Program-made: the position numbers and the translations under genes | In this document: positions 12,644 through 20,219 of the stretch, one piece after another | How the letters are laid out: every line of letters begins with the position of its first letter | How positions within the stretch are numbered: the first letter of the stretch is position 1 | The notes under the pieces: generated by a model | What the model saw: only the letters and a program-made list of their open reading frames with translations | What the model was told of the DNA's origin: nothing | Database searches by the model: none | NCBI GenBank assembly: GCA_023128035.1 | Contig: JAGMES010000079.1 | Span: forward strand, 1-20,219 | Reading direction: 5' to 3' | Origin: Halanaerobiales bacterium | GTDB lineage: Bacteria > Bacillota_F > Halanaerobiia > DY22613 | DNA: 20,219 nucleotides

Positions 12644-15600
12644 CCTGAGCCAGATAAAAATATTGATACTGGAGTAGAATATGTAGCACCTGATAATGAG
12701 ATAGAAGAAAAACTTGTTAAGATATGGTCTGAAGTTTTAGGTAGAGTGAAGATTGGAATCTATGATAATTTTTTTGATCTTGGAGGACATTCTTTAAAAG
12801 CTACTTCTGTGGTCTCTAAAATCTATCAAGAATTTGAAGTAAATATAGCTCTCCGTGAAATGTTTAAAGAGCCGACGATAAAAGCTCTTGGAAAATATAT
12901 TCAACGAGCTGAAAAAAGTAGTTATGCTTTCATCCCAGTCACTCATGAGAAAGATTTCGATGGTGGGTGTTATCCAGTCTCTTCAGCTCAGAGGAGATTA
13001 TATCTTCTTAATCAATTAGATATAACCAGTACAAATTATAATATGCCTCAGGCAATGTTAATTGAGGGTGAGATTGACAAAGAAAAACTTCATGTTGCTT
13101 TTTTAAGACTTATCAAAAGACATGATTCATTACGAACCTCTTTTGAGTTAAGAGAAGGTGAAGTAGTACAGCTCATCCATCAGGATGTTGACTTCTATAT
13201 TCAGAGTTATGAAATTGAATCTCAGGCTGATTTCAAGAAAGAAGTTCAGCATTTAGTTAATGAGTTTGTGAAACCCTTTGAGTTGAGTAAGGCGCCCTTA
13301 TTAAGGGTAGGATTAGCTAAGTTTAGAGGAACTAAAGATAAATATGTCTTACTCTATGATATGCATCATATTATTTCAGACGGTACATCACTATTTATTT
13401 TGATAAATGATTTTATAGCTTTATATCAGGGTAAAGAATTGCCTGACTTAAGGATTCAGTATAAAGACTTTACTATTTGGCAAAACAATTTATTTAATTC
13501 TGATAAAATTAATGATATGGAAGAATACTGGCTCAATCACTTCGGTATAGATCAGGATGAGATTCCAGTCCTTAATCTGCCAACAGATTATCCTAGAGCA
13601 GCAGAATTAAATTTTGAGGGAAATCAATTTGATTTTAACATTGGAAAAGAATTGACTGAAAAAGTAAATAAATTGAGTAAAGAGACTCAAACAACTCTTT
13701 ATATGAGTCTACTTGCAGCATATAATCTTCTTCTTTCAAAATATTCAGGACAAGAAGATATAATTGTGGGTTCTCCAATCTCTGGGCGTCTGAATGTTGA
13801 TCTTGAACAAATAATTGGGATGTTTATAAACACCCTAGCGATGAGAAATAGACCAAAAGGTAATCTATCGGTTAGAGAATTTTTAGCTGATGTCAAAGAT
13901 AATGCTTTACAAGCTTATGATAATCAGGATTATCAATTTGAAATGCTGGTAGATAAGTTGGATTTACAGCGTGATATGAGTAGAAACCCATTATTTGATA
14001 CAATGTTTGTTTTACAAAACTTTAACAGTTCGATTACTGCAGAGGTTAGCAGTCTAAAAGTAAGTACTATTGAATTTGAAAATCCGGTGTCTAAATTTGA
14101 TCTAACTTTGAAAGTTACTGAAATTCCAGGAGATATTCACTTTAGATTTGAATATTGTACTAAACTTTTTAAACAAGAAACTATTGAAAGACTATCCGAG
14201 CATTTTATAAATATTTTAAATGTTATTGTCGAAAATCCCGATATAAAACTTAGAGATATAAATATTATTTCTAATCAAGAGAGAGACCAATTACTCTATG
14301 AATTTAATAATTCCCAGATAGAAACTTTGCAAATCTCAAAGAATAAGACTATTCATCAGTTATTTGAAGAACAGGTTAAAAAAACACCAGAAAATATTGC
14401 AGTAGTATCGCGTACTTGTGGAGAAGATAAAGAATTAACCTATAGAGAGCTTAATGAAAAAGCAAACCGATTAGCTAGAACCTTAAGAGAGAATGGAGTA
14501 AACGCAGATAGCATAGTTGGAATATCAGTAAACCGTTCTTTTGAGATGATGATCGGGATATTAGGAATACTTAAAGCAGGTGGTGCTTATCTACCTATAA
14601 ATCCTGATTACCCTGAGGAACGCGTCGGATATATGCTAAAAGATAGCGGTACAGATATTTTATTGACACATGAGTATTTGATAAATGAAGTTCCATTTAG
14701 GGGTCAAAGTATTGCATTAGAGGATGAACAAATATATCTTAAATCCGGCTCAAACTTAGAATCTATAAAGAATTCGCAAGGTTTAGCGTATATAATCTAT
14801 ACTTCTGGCTCTACTGGAAAGCCTAAAGGGGTTATGATATCTCACAAGGCTCTAAATAATTTTCTGTGTAATATATATAGTTGCTTTGGTGAGAATGTGG
14901 GAATAAAAGATAATTGTCTGAGCTTGACTAATATCTCCTTTGACGTAAGTATATGTGAACTATTTATGCCTCTAATTTTTGGAGCTACTCTGGTGCTTTA
15001 TGACAATGAAATGATACCAGATATTCATAATTTGGTTAGAACTATTTTAGATAAAGAGATAACCTTTGCTTATATCCCTCCAACTATATTAAGAGAGGTT
15101 TATGAACGATTAAGCAATGAAAAAGTCAAACTTAACAAAATGCTGGTAGGGGTAGAGTCAATTAAGGATTATGTATTAGAAGATTATATGAAATTAAATG
15201 ACAATATGCAAATCATAAACGGCTATGGTCCTACAGAAGCTACAATTTGCACAACCTTCTATAAATATGGTCAAATAGCACCTGTAGGTAGAAATGTTCC
15301 AATAGGTAAACCTCTGGCTAATACACAAATATATATATTGGATCAATACTCAAATCCTGTGCCTATGGGCACTGTGGGAGAATTGTGTATCTCAGGAGAT
15401 GGTTTAGCAGAAGGCTATCTAAACAGAGAGGATTTGACAACAGAAAAATTTGTACCCAACCCATTTATCTTTGGTATGAAAATGTACAAAACTGGAGACA
15501 TGGCGCGTTTATTACCTGATGGAAATATCGAATTTTTGGGGAGAATAGATCATCAAGTGAAGATACGTGGATATAGAATCGAACCAGGAGAGATCGAATG

Positions 15601-18600
15601 CCAGTTATTAAATTATGACTCAATTAAAGAAGCGATAGTGGTAGATAGAGAAGATAAAAATGGAGAAAAATATTTGTGTGCATATGTAGTATCAGAAAAA
15701 GAAGTAACAGTAGGGGACTTCACTCCGAAGGAATTGAGAGAATTCTTATTAAAAAGTTTACCAGAGTACATGATTCCATCATATTTTGTACAATTAGATC
15801 AAATGCCATTAACTGCAAACGGTAAAATTAGCAGAAAATCTCTTCCGGAGCCTGAAGGTAACATCGTAGTAGGCACTGAATATGAAGCGCCACGAAATGA
15901 AACAGAAGAAAAATTGGCAGATGTATGGAAAAAGGTATTAGGAATTAAGAAAGTAGGTATCAATGATAATTTCTTTGAACTTGGAGGGCATTCCTTAAAA
16001 GCTATAGTGCTTGTTTCAAAAATACACAAAGAATTCAATAGTGAAGTACCTTTAAGCGAAATGTTTAAACGACCAACAATTAAAGAACTCGCAACTTATA
16101 TACAAAAATCTGATAAAAAAATATTTACAGCTATACAGCCTTTAGAGGAAAAAGAATATTATAAAGCCTCTTCAGCACAGAAAAGAATGTACATGCTTCA
16201 GCAATTTGATTTAAGCAGCACTAGCTATAATATACCAGCAGTATTTGAGATTGAAGGAAATTTAAATTATGAAAGATTGAAAAATGCATTTAAAACATTA
16301 ATTGAAAGACATGAGACTCTAAGAACGAGTTTTGAAACACTAAACGATAAAGTAATTCAAAGAGTACATAAAAAAGCAGAATTAAAAGTAGAGATTCTAG
16401 ATAATATTGAACAATCAAACAAAATTATTGATGAGTTAGTTCAGAAGTTTATAAAAACCTTTGACTTAAGTAAAGCACCATTATTTAGAATAGGAGTTAT
16501 AAGAGTAGCTGAAGAGAAGTTCATACTTATGTTTGATATGCACCACATCATATCTGATGGTATATCTATGGGAATACTTATTAGTGAATTTGTAGATCTT
16601 TATGAAGGTAAAAAATTAGATGAATTAAAAATTCAGTACAAGGATTATGCAGATTGGCAAAATAAACTTATTACAAGTGATGTAATGAAAGAACAGGAAG
16701 AGTATTGGCTAAATAAGTTTAGTGATCACCAGAACGGTGGGCAAATATCAGTATTAAATCTACCAACTGATTATCCAAGACCAGTTATCCAAAGTCATAA
16801 AGGTGACAAGCTAAATTTCATAGTAGAGGAAAAATTGACAAAAGAACTTAATAGATTAGTCAAAGAAACTAATAGTACTATGTATATGGTTCTTTTATCA
16901 GGAATTAATATTTTATTGTCTAAATATAGTAATCAAGAAGATATCATTATAGGAAGTCCAATCGCAGGTAGACCACATGCAGATTTAGAAAAAATTATCG
17001 GAATGTTTATAAACACACTGGCAATGAGAAATAATCTAGCAGGAAATAAGACTTATAAAGAATTTTTGAAGGAAGTAAAAGAAAATGCATTAGAAGCTTA
17101 TGAACATCAGGATTATCAATTTGAAGAATTGGTAGATAAATTAAACCTGCACAGGGATATGAGTAGAAATCCACTATTTGATGTAATGTTTGTGCTACAA
17201 AATATTGATAAAATTCAAATTGATTATAATGAATTAAAGACTACACCATATAAATTAGAAAGTACTATTGCAAAATTTGATTTAACTCTTCATGCTATTG
17301 AGATAGACGAGAAAATTAATTGTTCTTTTGAATATTGTACAGATTTATTTAAGTCAGAAACTATTGAAAGATTAGCAAAACATTATCTGAATATACTTCA
17401 AACAGTTGTTGAAAATCCAGAGATACATATTGCTAAGATTGAACTACTTTCAGAAGAAGAGAAACAACATTTATTGTATGAAATTAATGATACAGATGCA
17501 GATTATCCAGAGTTAATCACAATCCAACAAATATTTGAAAGACAGGTAGCTAAAACTCCAGATAAATTAGCTGTAGTTTTTGAAGATCAACAATTATCTT
17601 ACAGAATGCTGAATGAGAAAGCTAATCAATTAGCTCGGTGTTTAAGAAATAATGGTGTAAAGGCAGATACGATTGTGGGAATTATGTTAAACCGTTCTCT
17701 TGAGCTAATCATTGGGATAATGGGGATTTTGAAAGCAGGAGGGGCTTATTTACCAATTGATCCTACGTATCCTGAGGATAGAATCGAATATATGGTTAAA
17801 GATAGCGAGATTGATTTATTGTTAACAGAAAGAGGATATCTAAGCAATGTAGATTTTTCAGGAAAAATATTGGATGTACAGGATGAAAATATTTTTACAG
17901 GTGAAAGCTCGAATCTGGATGTGATCAATCAATCTCATCATCTGGCATATATAATTTATACTTCTGGCTCAACAGGTAAACCTAAAGGGGTAATGATTGA
18001 ACATAGGAATCTGGTGCGTCTCTTATTTAATGACCAATTCCAATTTGATTTTAATGAAGAAGATGTTTGGACTATGTTCCATTCTCAATGTTTTGATTTT
18101 TCAGTATGGGAGATATTTGGAGCATTATTGTATGGTGGTAAATTAGTTGTTATTCCAAAACTAAGTGCTCAAAATCCAGATGATTATTTAGAAATATTGC
18201 TAAAAGAAAAAGTAACAGTTGTTAACCAGACACCAACTGCATTTTATAATCTTAGTAATGTGGCGATGGATTCAAATAAAAAAGATTTGAAAGTAAGATA
18301 TATTATATTTGGAGGAGAGGCACTAAAATCAGTAATGTTAAAAGCTTGGAAGGAAAGGTATCCTAAGACAAGATTAATCAATATGTATGGAATCACAGAG
18401 ACCACTGTACATGTGACATTTAAAGAGATTGTTGAAGAAGATATTGAAAGAAAACTAAGTAATGTTGGTAAACCAATTCCAACACTGAAGGTATATATTC
18501 TGGATAAACACAAACATCTTTTACCATATGGAGTACCAGGTGAGTTATGTGTTACAGGTGCAGGAGTGGCGCGAGGATATTTAAATCGACCTGAGTTGAC

Positions 18601-20219
18601 AGAGAAGAAATTTATCAAAAATCCATTTAAGATCAATGATTTTGAGGAAAGACTATATTGTTCAGGTGATTATGCAAGACTCTTATCTGATGGAAATATA
18701 GAGTATCTTGGTAGAATTGATCGGCAGGTAAAGATAAGAGGTTTTAGAATCGAACTTGGAGAGATAGAAAATCAATTGCTAGATTATAATCCAATCAAAG
18801 AAGCAATAGTGGTAGATCAAGAGGATAAAAATGGATCAAAATATCTTTGTGCATATGTAGTATCAAGTAATAAAGTAACAGCAGGGGAATTAACTCCGAA
18901 GGAGTTGAGAGAATTCCTACTAAAAAGTTTACCAGAATATATGATCCCATCATACTTTGTTCAATTAGATGAAATACCAATAAATGCAAATGGTAAGGTT
19001 GATCGAAGAGCACTTCCAGAATCAGAAGGTAAGATTGTGGTAGGAACTGAATACGAAGCTCCAAGAAATGAAATTGAAGAAAAATTAACAGAAGTGTGGA
19101 AAGAGGTCTTAGGAGAAGTAGTAGTAAAAGATAAAATAGGTATCAATGCTAACTTTTTTGAACTAGGAGGACATTCATTAAAAGCAATAATATTGTTAGC
19201 TAAAATGCATAAAGCACTGAATGTAGAAGTTCCATTTAACCAGGTTTTCAAAACTCCTACAATAAAAGAACTTGCACAATATATTAAAAAGGCAGAAGAA
19301 AATATCTATTCTTCAATACAGCCTGTAGAAGAGTCTGAATATTATCCTGTGTCTTCATCTCAAAAAAGGATACACATTCTATGGCAGATTGATGGAAATT
19401 CATTGGCTTATAACATGCCATCAGCAATGATTCTCGAAGGTGAGTTGGATAATATCAGATTTGAAAAAACTATAGAGAAACTTGTTCAGCGACACGATGC
19501 TCTCAGGACATCCTTTAGAATGATTAATGGGGAAGTCATGCAGGAGATTCATAAAGAAGTTGATATTGATATAAGTTATCAAAAAGTAAATGAGAGTGAA
19601 CTAAAAGAGGCAGCAACCAACTTTATAAGACCTTTTGATCTAAGCAAGGCACCGTTACTTAGAGTTGTTCTCATGAAATTTGGATTTAATAAACATCTGC
19701 TCTTATTCGATATGCACCATATTGTTTCTGATGGAGTCTCAATGACTATTCTGACAAGAGATTTTAACAGTCTGTATGAGGGTACAGAATTGCCAGAGTT
19801 GAAGATACAATATAAAGATTATGCATCATGGCATAACTCTTTGATGGAATCAGAGCTTATGAAGGAAATGAGTGAATATTGGATAAGAAAATTAGATAAC
19901 TTTACCTATACTGAGTTACCTACTACAAATATCTCTTCCAACAAACAATTAGATGGAAGAACAAAGCAGACAGTGCTGAATGAAATATTAACAGAACAAA
20001 TTAATGAGTTTTGCATAAATCATAAAATATCTAAATTCATATTTATGTTATCCACTTTCGAAATAGTAATAATGAAAACAATTAATCAGAATGACATTAC
20101 CATAGGAATTCCTGTTGCAGGTAGGAGACATGAAGATCTGCAAAATATAATAGGTGTCTTTTTGAATGTTCTGGTCACTCGCAGCAAAATTGAGAATAAT
20201 GCAACTTTCAAGGATTACT
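11096..20219 (+). CDS. Nonribosomal peptide synthetase, 3'-partial: A-T / C-A-T / C-A-T / C...
   Basis: Second synthetase of the assembly line, taking the chain from C4 of gene 1. It starts at ATG 11096 behind a perfect Shine-Dalgarno and stays open without a stop to the last base, so at least 3041 codons are visible and the end is missing. Domains in order: A4 (1-516), T4 (Ser566), C5 (HHIISDG at 757), A5 (to 1583), T5 (Ser1633), C6 (HHIISDG at 1816), A6 (Asp235 equivalent at 2334), T6 (Ser2694), C7 (HHIVSDG at 2874, cut). There is no N-terminal C domain or linker: residues 3-20 already align with the A-domain entry TIHQLFEEQVKKTPENIAVV of A5. The missing C activity is the orphan C4 of gene 1. 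It incorporates three residues: unknown (A4), the A1 substrate again (A5), and Thr (A6). No E domain is seen. The release domain is outside the window. Confidence 0.97.
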   Translation, partial: MALQNRISKIAQKMPDKIAIKHGNREVPYYELENYSNQIASFFQSQLTENKNVILLLDRSPELIFSMLGILKIGGIFVPLDLKHPENRLNIMMNEVQSNWIVLHSKNLAKVDRIIKDWDRKINVLLWDSEKVVEDEYNNLNIYRLSEDQSQEYEEVEAKNCYIYFTSGSTGTPKGILGRHKSLEHFIAWEIKEFGINQEFNISQLTSPSFDAILRDIFTTLSIGATICIPENEDIILNPQRLIEWIDLNQITLIHMTPALFKSLVSELNDPELFQSLKYILMAGEKLRGNDVKKFIELFSARARSRIQLVNLYGTTETTLIKLFYKIKEEDRFKANISVGHPIDRTQVLVLNNNMLICDPGIVGEVYIRTPFITSGYYKSPDATKEVFLINPFTNNPRDIIYKTGDLGRMLSDGNLEIIGRIDHQVKIRGMRVEPGDIEFKVLAHDAIRDTIIIDREDENGETYLCGYIISDQEISISEMRQFLEKDLPDYMIPTYLVRLDKMPLNPNGKIDRNALPEPDKNIDTGVEYVAPDNEIEEKLVKIWSEVLGRVKIGIYDNFFDLGGHSLKATSVVSKIYQEFEVNIALREMFKEPTIKALGKYIQRAEKSSYAFIPVTHEKDFDGGCYPVSSAQRRLYLLNQLDITSTNYNMPQAMLIEGEIDKEKLHVAFLRLIKRHDSLRTSFELREGEVVQLIHQDVDFYIQSYEIESQADFKKEVQHLVNEFVKPFELSKAPLLRVGLAKFRGTKDKYVLLYDMHHIISDGTSLFILINDFIALYQGKELPDLRIQYKDFTIWQNNLFNSDKINDMEEYWLNHFGIDQDEIPVLNLPTDYPRAAELNFEGNQFDFNIGKELTEKVNKLSKETQTTLYMSLLAAYNLLLSKYSGQEDIIVGSPISGRLNVDLEQIIGMFINTLAMRNRPKGNLSVREFLADVKDNALQAYDNQDYQFEMLVDKLDLQRDMSRNPLFDTMFVLQNFNSSITAEVSSLKVSTIEFENPVSKFDLTLKVTEIPGDIHFRFEYCTKLFKQETIERLSEHFINILNVIVENPDIKLRDINIISNQERDQLLYEFNNSQIETLQISKNKTIHQLFEEQVKKTPENIAVVSRTCGEDKELTYRELNEKANRLARTLRENGVNADSIVGISVNRSFEMMIGILGILKAGGAYLPINPDYPEERVGYMLKDSGTDILLTHEYLINEVPFRGQSIALEDEQIYLKSGSNLESIKNSQGLAYIIYTSGSTGKPKGVMISHKALNNFLCNIYSCFGENVGIKDNCLSLTNISFDVSICELFMPLIFGATLVLYDNEMIPDIHNLVRTILDKEITFAYIPPTILREVYERLSNEKVKLNKMLVGVESIKDYVLEDYMKLNDNMQIINGYGPTEATICTTFYKYGQIAPVGRNVPIGKPLANTQIYILDQYSNPVPMGTVGELCISGDGLAEGYLNREDLTTEKFVPNPFIFGMKMYKTGDMARLLPDGNIEFLGRIDHQVKIRGYRIEPGEIECQLLNYDSIKEAIVVDREDKNGEKYLCAYVVSEKEVTVGDFTPKELREFLLKSLPEYMIPSYFVQLDQMPLTANGKISRKSLPEPEGNIVVGTEYEAPRNETEEKLADVWKKVLGIKKVGINDNFFELGGHSLKAIVLVSKIHKEFNSEVPLSEMFKRPTIKELATYIQKSDKKIFTAIQPLEEKEYYKASSAQKRMYMLQQFDLSSTSYNIPAVFEIEGNLNYERLKNAFKTLIERHETLRTSFETLNDKVIQRVHKKAELKVEILDNIEQSNKIIDELVQKFIKTFDLSKAPLFRIGVIRVAEEKFILMFDMHHIISDGISMGILISEFVDLYEGKKLDELKIQYKDYADWQNKLITSDVMKEQEEYWLNKFSDHQNGGQISVLNLPTDYPRPVIQSHKGDKLNFIVEEKLTKELNRLVKETNSTMYMVLLSGINILLSKYSNQEDIIIGSPIAGRPHADLEKIIGMFINTLAMRNNLAGNKTYKEFLKEVKENALEAYEHQDYQFEELVDKLNLHRDMSRNPLFDVMFVLQNIDKIQIDYNELKTTPYKLESTIAKFDLTLHAIEIDEKINCSFEYCTDLFKSETIERLAKHYLNILQTVVENPEIHIAKIELLSEEEKQHLLYEINDTDADYPELITIQQIFERQVAKTPDKLAVVFEDQQLSYRMLNEKANQLARCLRNNGVKADTIVGIMLNRSLELIIGIMGILKAGGAYLPIDPTYPEDRIEYMVKDSEIDLLLTERGYLSNVDFSGKILDVQDENIFTGESSNLDVINQSHHLAYIIYTSGSTGKPKGVMIEHRNLVRLLFNDQFQFDFNEEDVWTMFHSQCFDFSVWEIFGALLYGGKLVVIPKLSAQNPDDYLEILLKEKVTVVNQTPTAFYNLSNVAMDSNKKDLKVRYIIFGGEALKSVMLKAWKERYPKTRLINMYGITETTVHVTFKEIVEEDIERKLSNVGKPIPTLKVYILDKHKHLLPYGVPGELCVTGAGVARGYLNRPELTEKKFIKNPFKINDFEERLYCSGDYARLLSDGNIEYLGRIDRQVKIRGFRIELGEIENQLLDYNPIKEAIVVDQEDKNGSKYLCAYVVSSNKVTAGELTPKELREFLLKSLPEYMIPSYFVQLDEIPINANGKVDRRALPESEGKIVVGTEYEAPRNEIEEKLTEVWKEVLGEVVVKDKIGINANFFELGGHSLKAIILLAKMHKALNVEVPFNQVFKTPTIKELAQYIKKAEENIYSSIQPVEESEYYPVSSSQKRIHILWQIDGNSLAYNMPSAMILEGELDNIRFEKTIEKLVQRHDALRTSFRMINGEVMQEIHKEVDIDISYQKVNESELKEAATNFIRPFDLSKAPLLRVVLMKFGFNKHLLLFDMHHIVSDGVSMTILTRDFNSLYEGTELPELKIQYKDYASWHNSLMESELMKEMSEYWIRKLDNFTYTELPTTNISSNKQLDGRTKQTVLNEILTEQINEFCINHKISKFIFMLSTFEIVIMKTINQNDITIGIPVAGRRHEDLQNIIGVFLNVLVTRSKIENNATFKDY
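11994..12006 (+). repeat. 13-base alternating GC tract inside A4
   Basis: A pure GC alternation in otherwise AT-rich coding DNA, encoding part of SARARSR. It is self-complementary and of the purine-pyrimidine alternating kind that can adopt Z-form. The frame is kept, so it is not an obvious sequencing error. Confidence 0.85.
12683..12905 (+). other. Peptidyl carrier protein T4 (Ser at 12791-12793)
   Basis: LGGHSLKAT marks the pantetheinyl serine, preceded by VLGRVKIGIYDNFFD. It is a normal elongation-type carrier and accepts the residue from the divergent A4. Confidence 0.93.
12965..14235 (+). other. Condensation domain C5 (LCL-type)
   Basis: It opens CYPVSSAQRRLYLLNQL, has HHIISDG at 13364-13384, then LNLPTDYPRA, GMFINTLAMRN, and NQDYQFEMLVDKL with RDMSRNPLFDTMF. 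Same subtype as C2 and C6. It joins the A4 residue to the A5 residue. Confidence 0.92.
14240..15845 (+). other. Adenylation domain A5, pocket code DVCYLGGICK (same as A1)
   Basis: All core motifs are present: YTSGSTGKPKGVM, FDVSICE (Asp235 equivalent at 14942), NGYGPTEAT, and NGKISRKSL (15818-15844) in place of the usual NGKxDRKAL. The ten pocket residues are identical to A1. From 14435 on the DNA aligns without gaps to A1 from 332 on, about 95% identical in sampled core stretches. The upstream linker is unrelated to that of A1, so the shared block starts inside the domain. It has the SRTC insertion before GEDKELTY, like A3. Confidence 0.92.
14435..15929 (+). repeat. Intergenic-scale repeat, copy 2 (A5 block; copy 1 at 332-1826)
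   Basis: Second copy of the A1/A5 block, in gene 2. The left border lies just after the SRTC insertion, and the linker left of it has diverged strongly. The right border fades in the carrier domain, where T1 has a 12-base extra segment. Confidence 0.85.
15875..16110 (+). other. Peptidyl carrier protein T5 (Ser at 15992-15994)
   Basis: LGGHSLKAI carries the pantetheinyl serine. The sequence around it (GIKKVGINDNFFELGGHS) matches T1 but lacks T1's 12-base extra segment, so the A1/A5 alignment shifts by 12 bases here. Confidence 0.93.
16154..17440 (+). other. Condensation domain C6 (LCL-type)
   Basis: It opens YYKASSAQKRMYMLQQFDL, very close to C2 (YYEVSSAQKRMYMLQQFDL), with HHIISDG at 16541-16561, LNLPTDYPRP and GMFINTLAMRN. 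It joins the A5 residue to Thr. C2 and C6 each follow one of the twin A1/A5 modules, which extends the similarity of those units beyond the A domains. Confidence 0.92.
17500..19016 (+). other. Adenylation domain A6, threonine-specific (code DFWNIGMVHK)
   Basis: FDFSVWE (Asp235 equivalent at 18095), VVNQTPTAF, IIFGGEAL and MYGITETTVHVT give the code D F W N I G M V H K, identical to the classic threonine code. YGITE in place of YGPTE is common in Ser/Thr domains. The C-terminal part, from about 18783, is nearly the same DNA as A1 from 1509 (one mismatch in 76 bases), while the Thr-binding core is not A1-like. This points to a chimeric domain. It ends with NGKVDRRAL (18989-19015). Confidence 0.95.
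18783..18858 (+). repeat. Repeat shared by C-terminal part of A1 and A6 (copy 2)
   Basis: Partner of 1509-1584, inside the Thr-specific A6. The near-identity against a dissimilar upstream core suggests a recent exchange of the C-terminal subdomain. Confidence 0.88.
19050..19290 (+). other. Peptidyl carrier protein T6 (Ser at 19175-19177)
   Basis: LGGHSLKAI marks the serine. The helix after it (LLAKMHKALNVEVPFNQVF) matches T1 (LVAKMHKALNVEVPLNEIF) closely at DNA level too. Like T1, the loop before the motif is four residues longer than in T2-T5 (LGEVVVKDKIG). Confidence 0.93.
19334..20219 (+). other. Condensation domain C7, cut by window edge, C4-like subtype
   Basis: It opens EYYPVSSSQKRIHILWQI with HHIVSDG at 19715-19735. 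It then reads YTELPT, HKISKFIFMLSTFE, GIPVAGRRHEDLQNIIG and VFLNVLVTRSK, paralleling C4 (YTELPA, HNVTKFMFMLAVFK, GIPIAGRNKSELQDLIG, LFLNLLIIRSE) rather than C2, C5 or C6. About the last quarter of the domain lies outside the window. Confidence 0.92.

Noticed and set aside
13699..19251. Antisense open frames of 60-130 codons on the minus strand of gene 2
   Set aside because: Same reasons; they mirror coding sequence of A, T and C domains, and the + strand frame is unbroken and well conserved throughout.

Overview
The window is one continuous stretch of a nonribosomal peptide synthetase (NRPS) locus, all on the + strand. It holds two giant genes and almost nothing else. The DNA is AT-rich (roughly one-third G+C by eye, not counted). 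It favours AGA, ATA and TTA codons and has a strong AAGGAGG ribosome binding site. This fits a low-GC Bacillota, plausibly an anaerobic clostridium-like or Halanaerobiales-type bacterium; the genus cannot be fixed from these data.

Gene 1 (2-11080) is already open at the left edge. The TTG at 98 is an internal leucine codon, and the true start lies upstream of the window. Its 3692 visible codons encode: end of a C domain, A1-T1, C2-A2-T2-E, C3(DCL)-A3-T3, C4, then a short Asp/Glu/Phe tail and tandem stops TAG TAA. Gene 2 (11096 to beyond 20219) follows after 15 bases. It starts directly with an adenylation domain and stays open to the right edge: A4-T4, C5-A5-T5, C6-A6-T6, C7 (cut). The fourth module is therefore split between two proteins exactly at the C/A boundary.

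Specificity codes were read by hand alignment to the GrsA numbering. A6 gives DFWNIGMVHK, the classic threonine code. A3 gives DAFFLGITFK, one residue from known isoleucine codes. A2 gives DAFLFGLTVK, probably an aliphatic residue, and is followed by an epimerase, so it is incorporated as the D-form. A1 and A5 share DVCYLGGICK and must use the same unidentified neutral substrate. A4 gives DARHLALLIK in an atypical domain and cannot be assigned. By collinearity the visible part of the product is X - D-(aliphatic) - Ile/Val - Z - X - Thr, preceded by at least one upstream residue and followed by whatever C7 adds. No thioesterase, reductase, tailoring or transport gene is in the window.

The main points of interest are the C|A split with its acidic tail, the odd A4 domain paired with a distinct C-domain subtype (C4, seen again as C7), and mosaic exchange between A domains (A1 with A5, A1 with the C-terminal part of A6, A1 with A3). 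Small in-frame insertions also sit in A-domain loops, including a 21-base palindrome and GC-rich pieces sharing CGCGTA. There is no stretch above 300 bases without a gene, and I saw no promoter, terminator, RNA gene, CRISPR array or mobile element.
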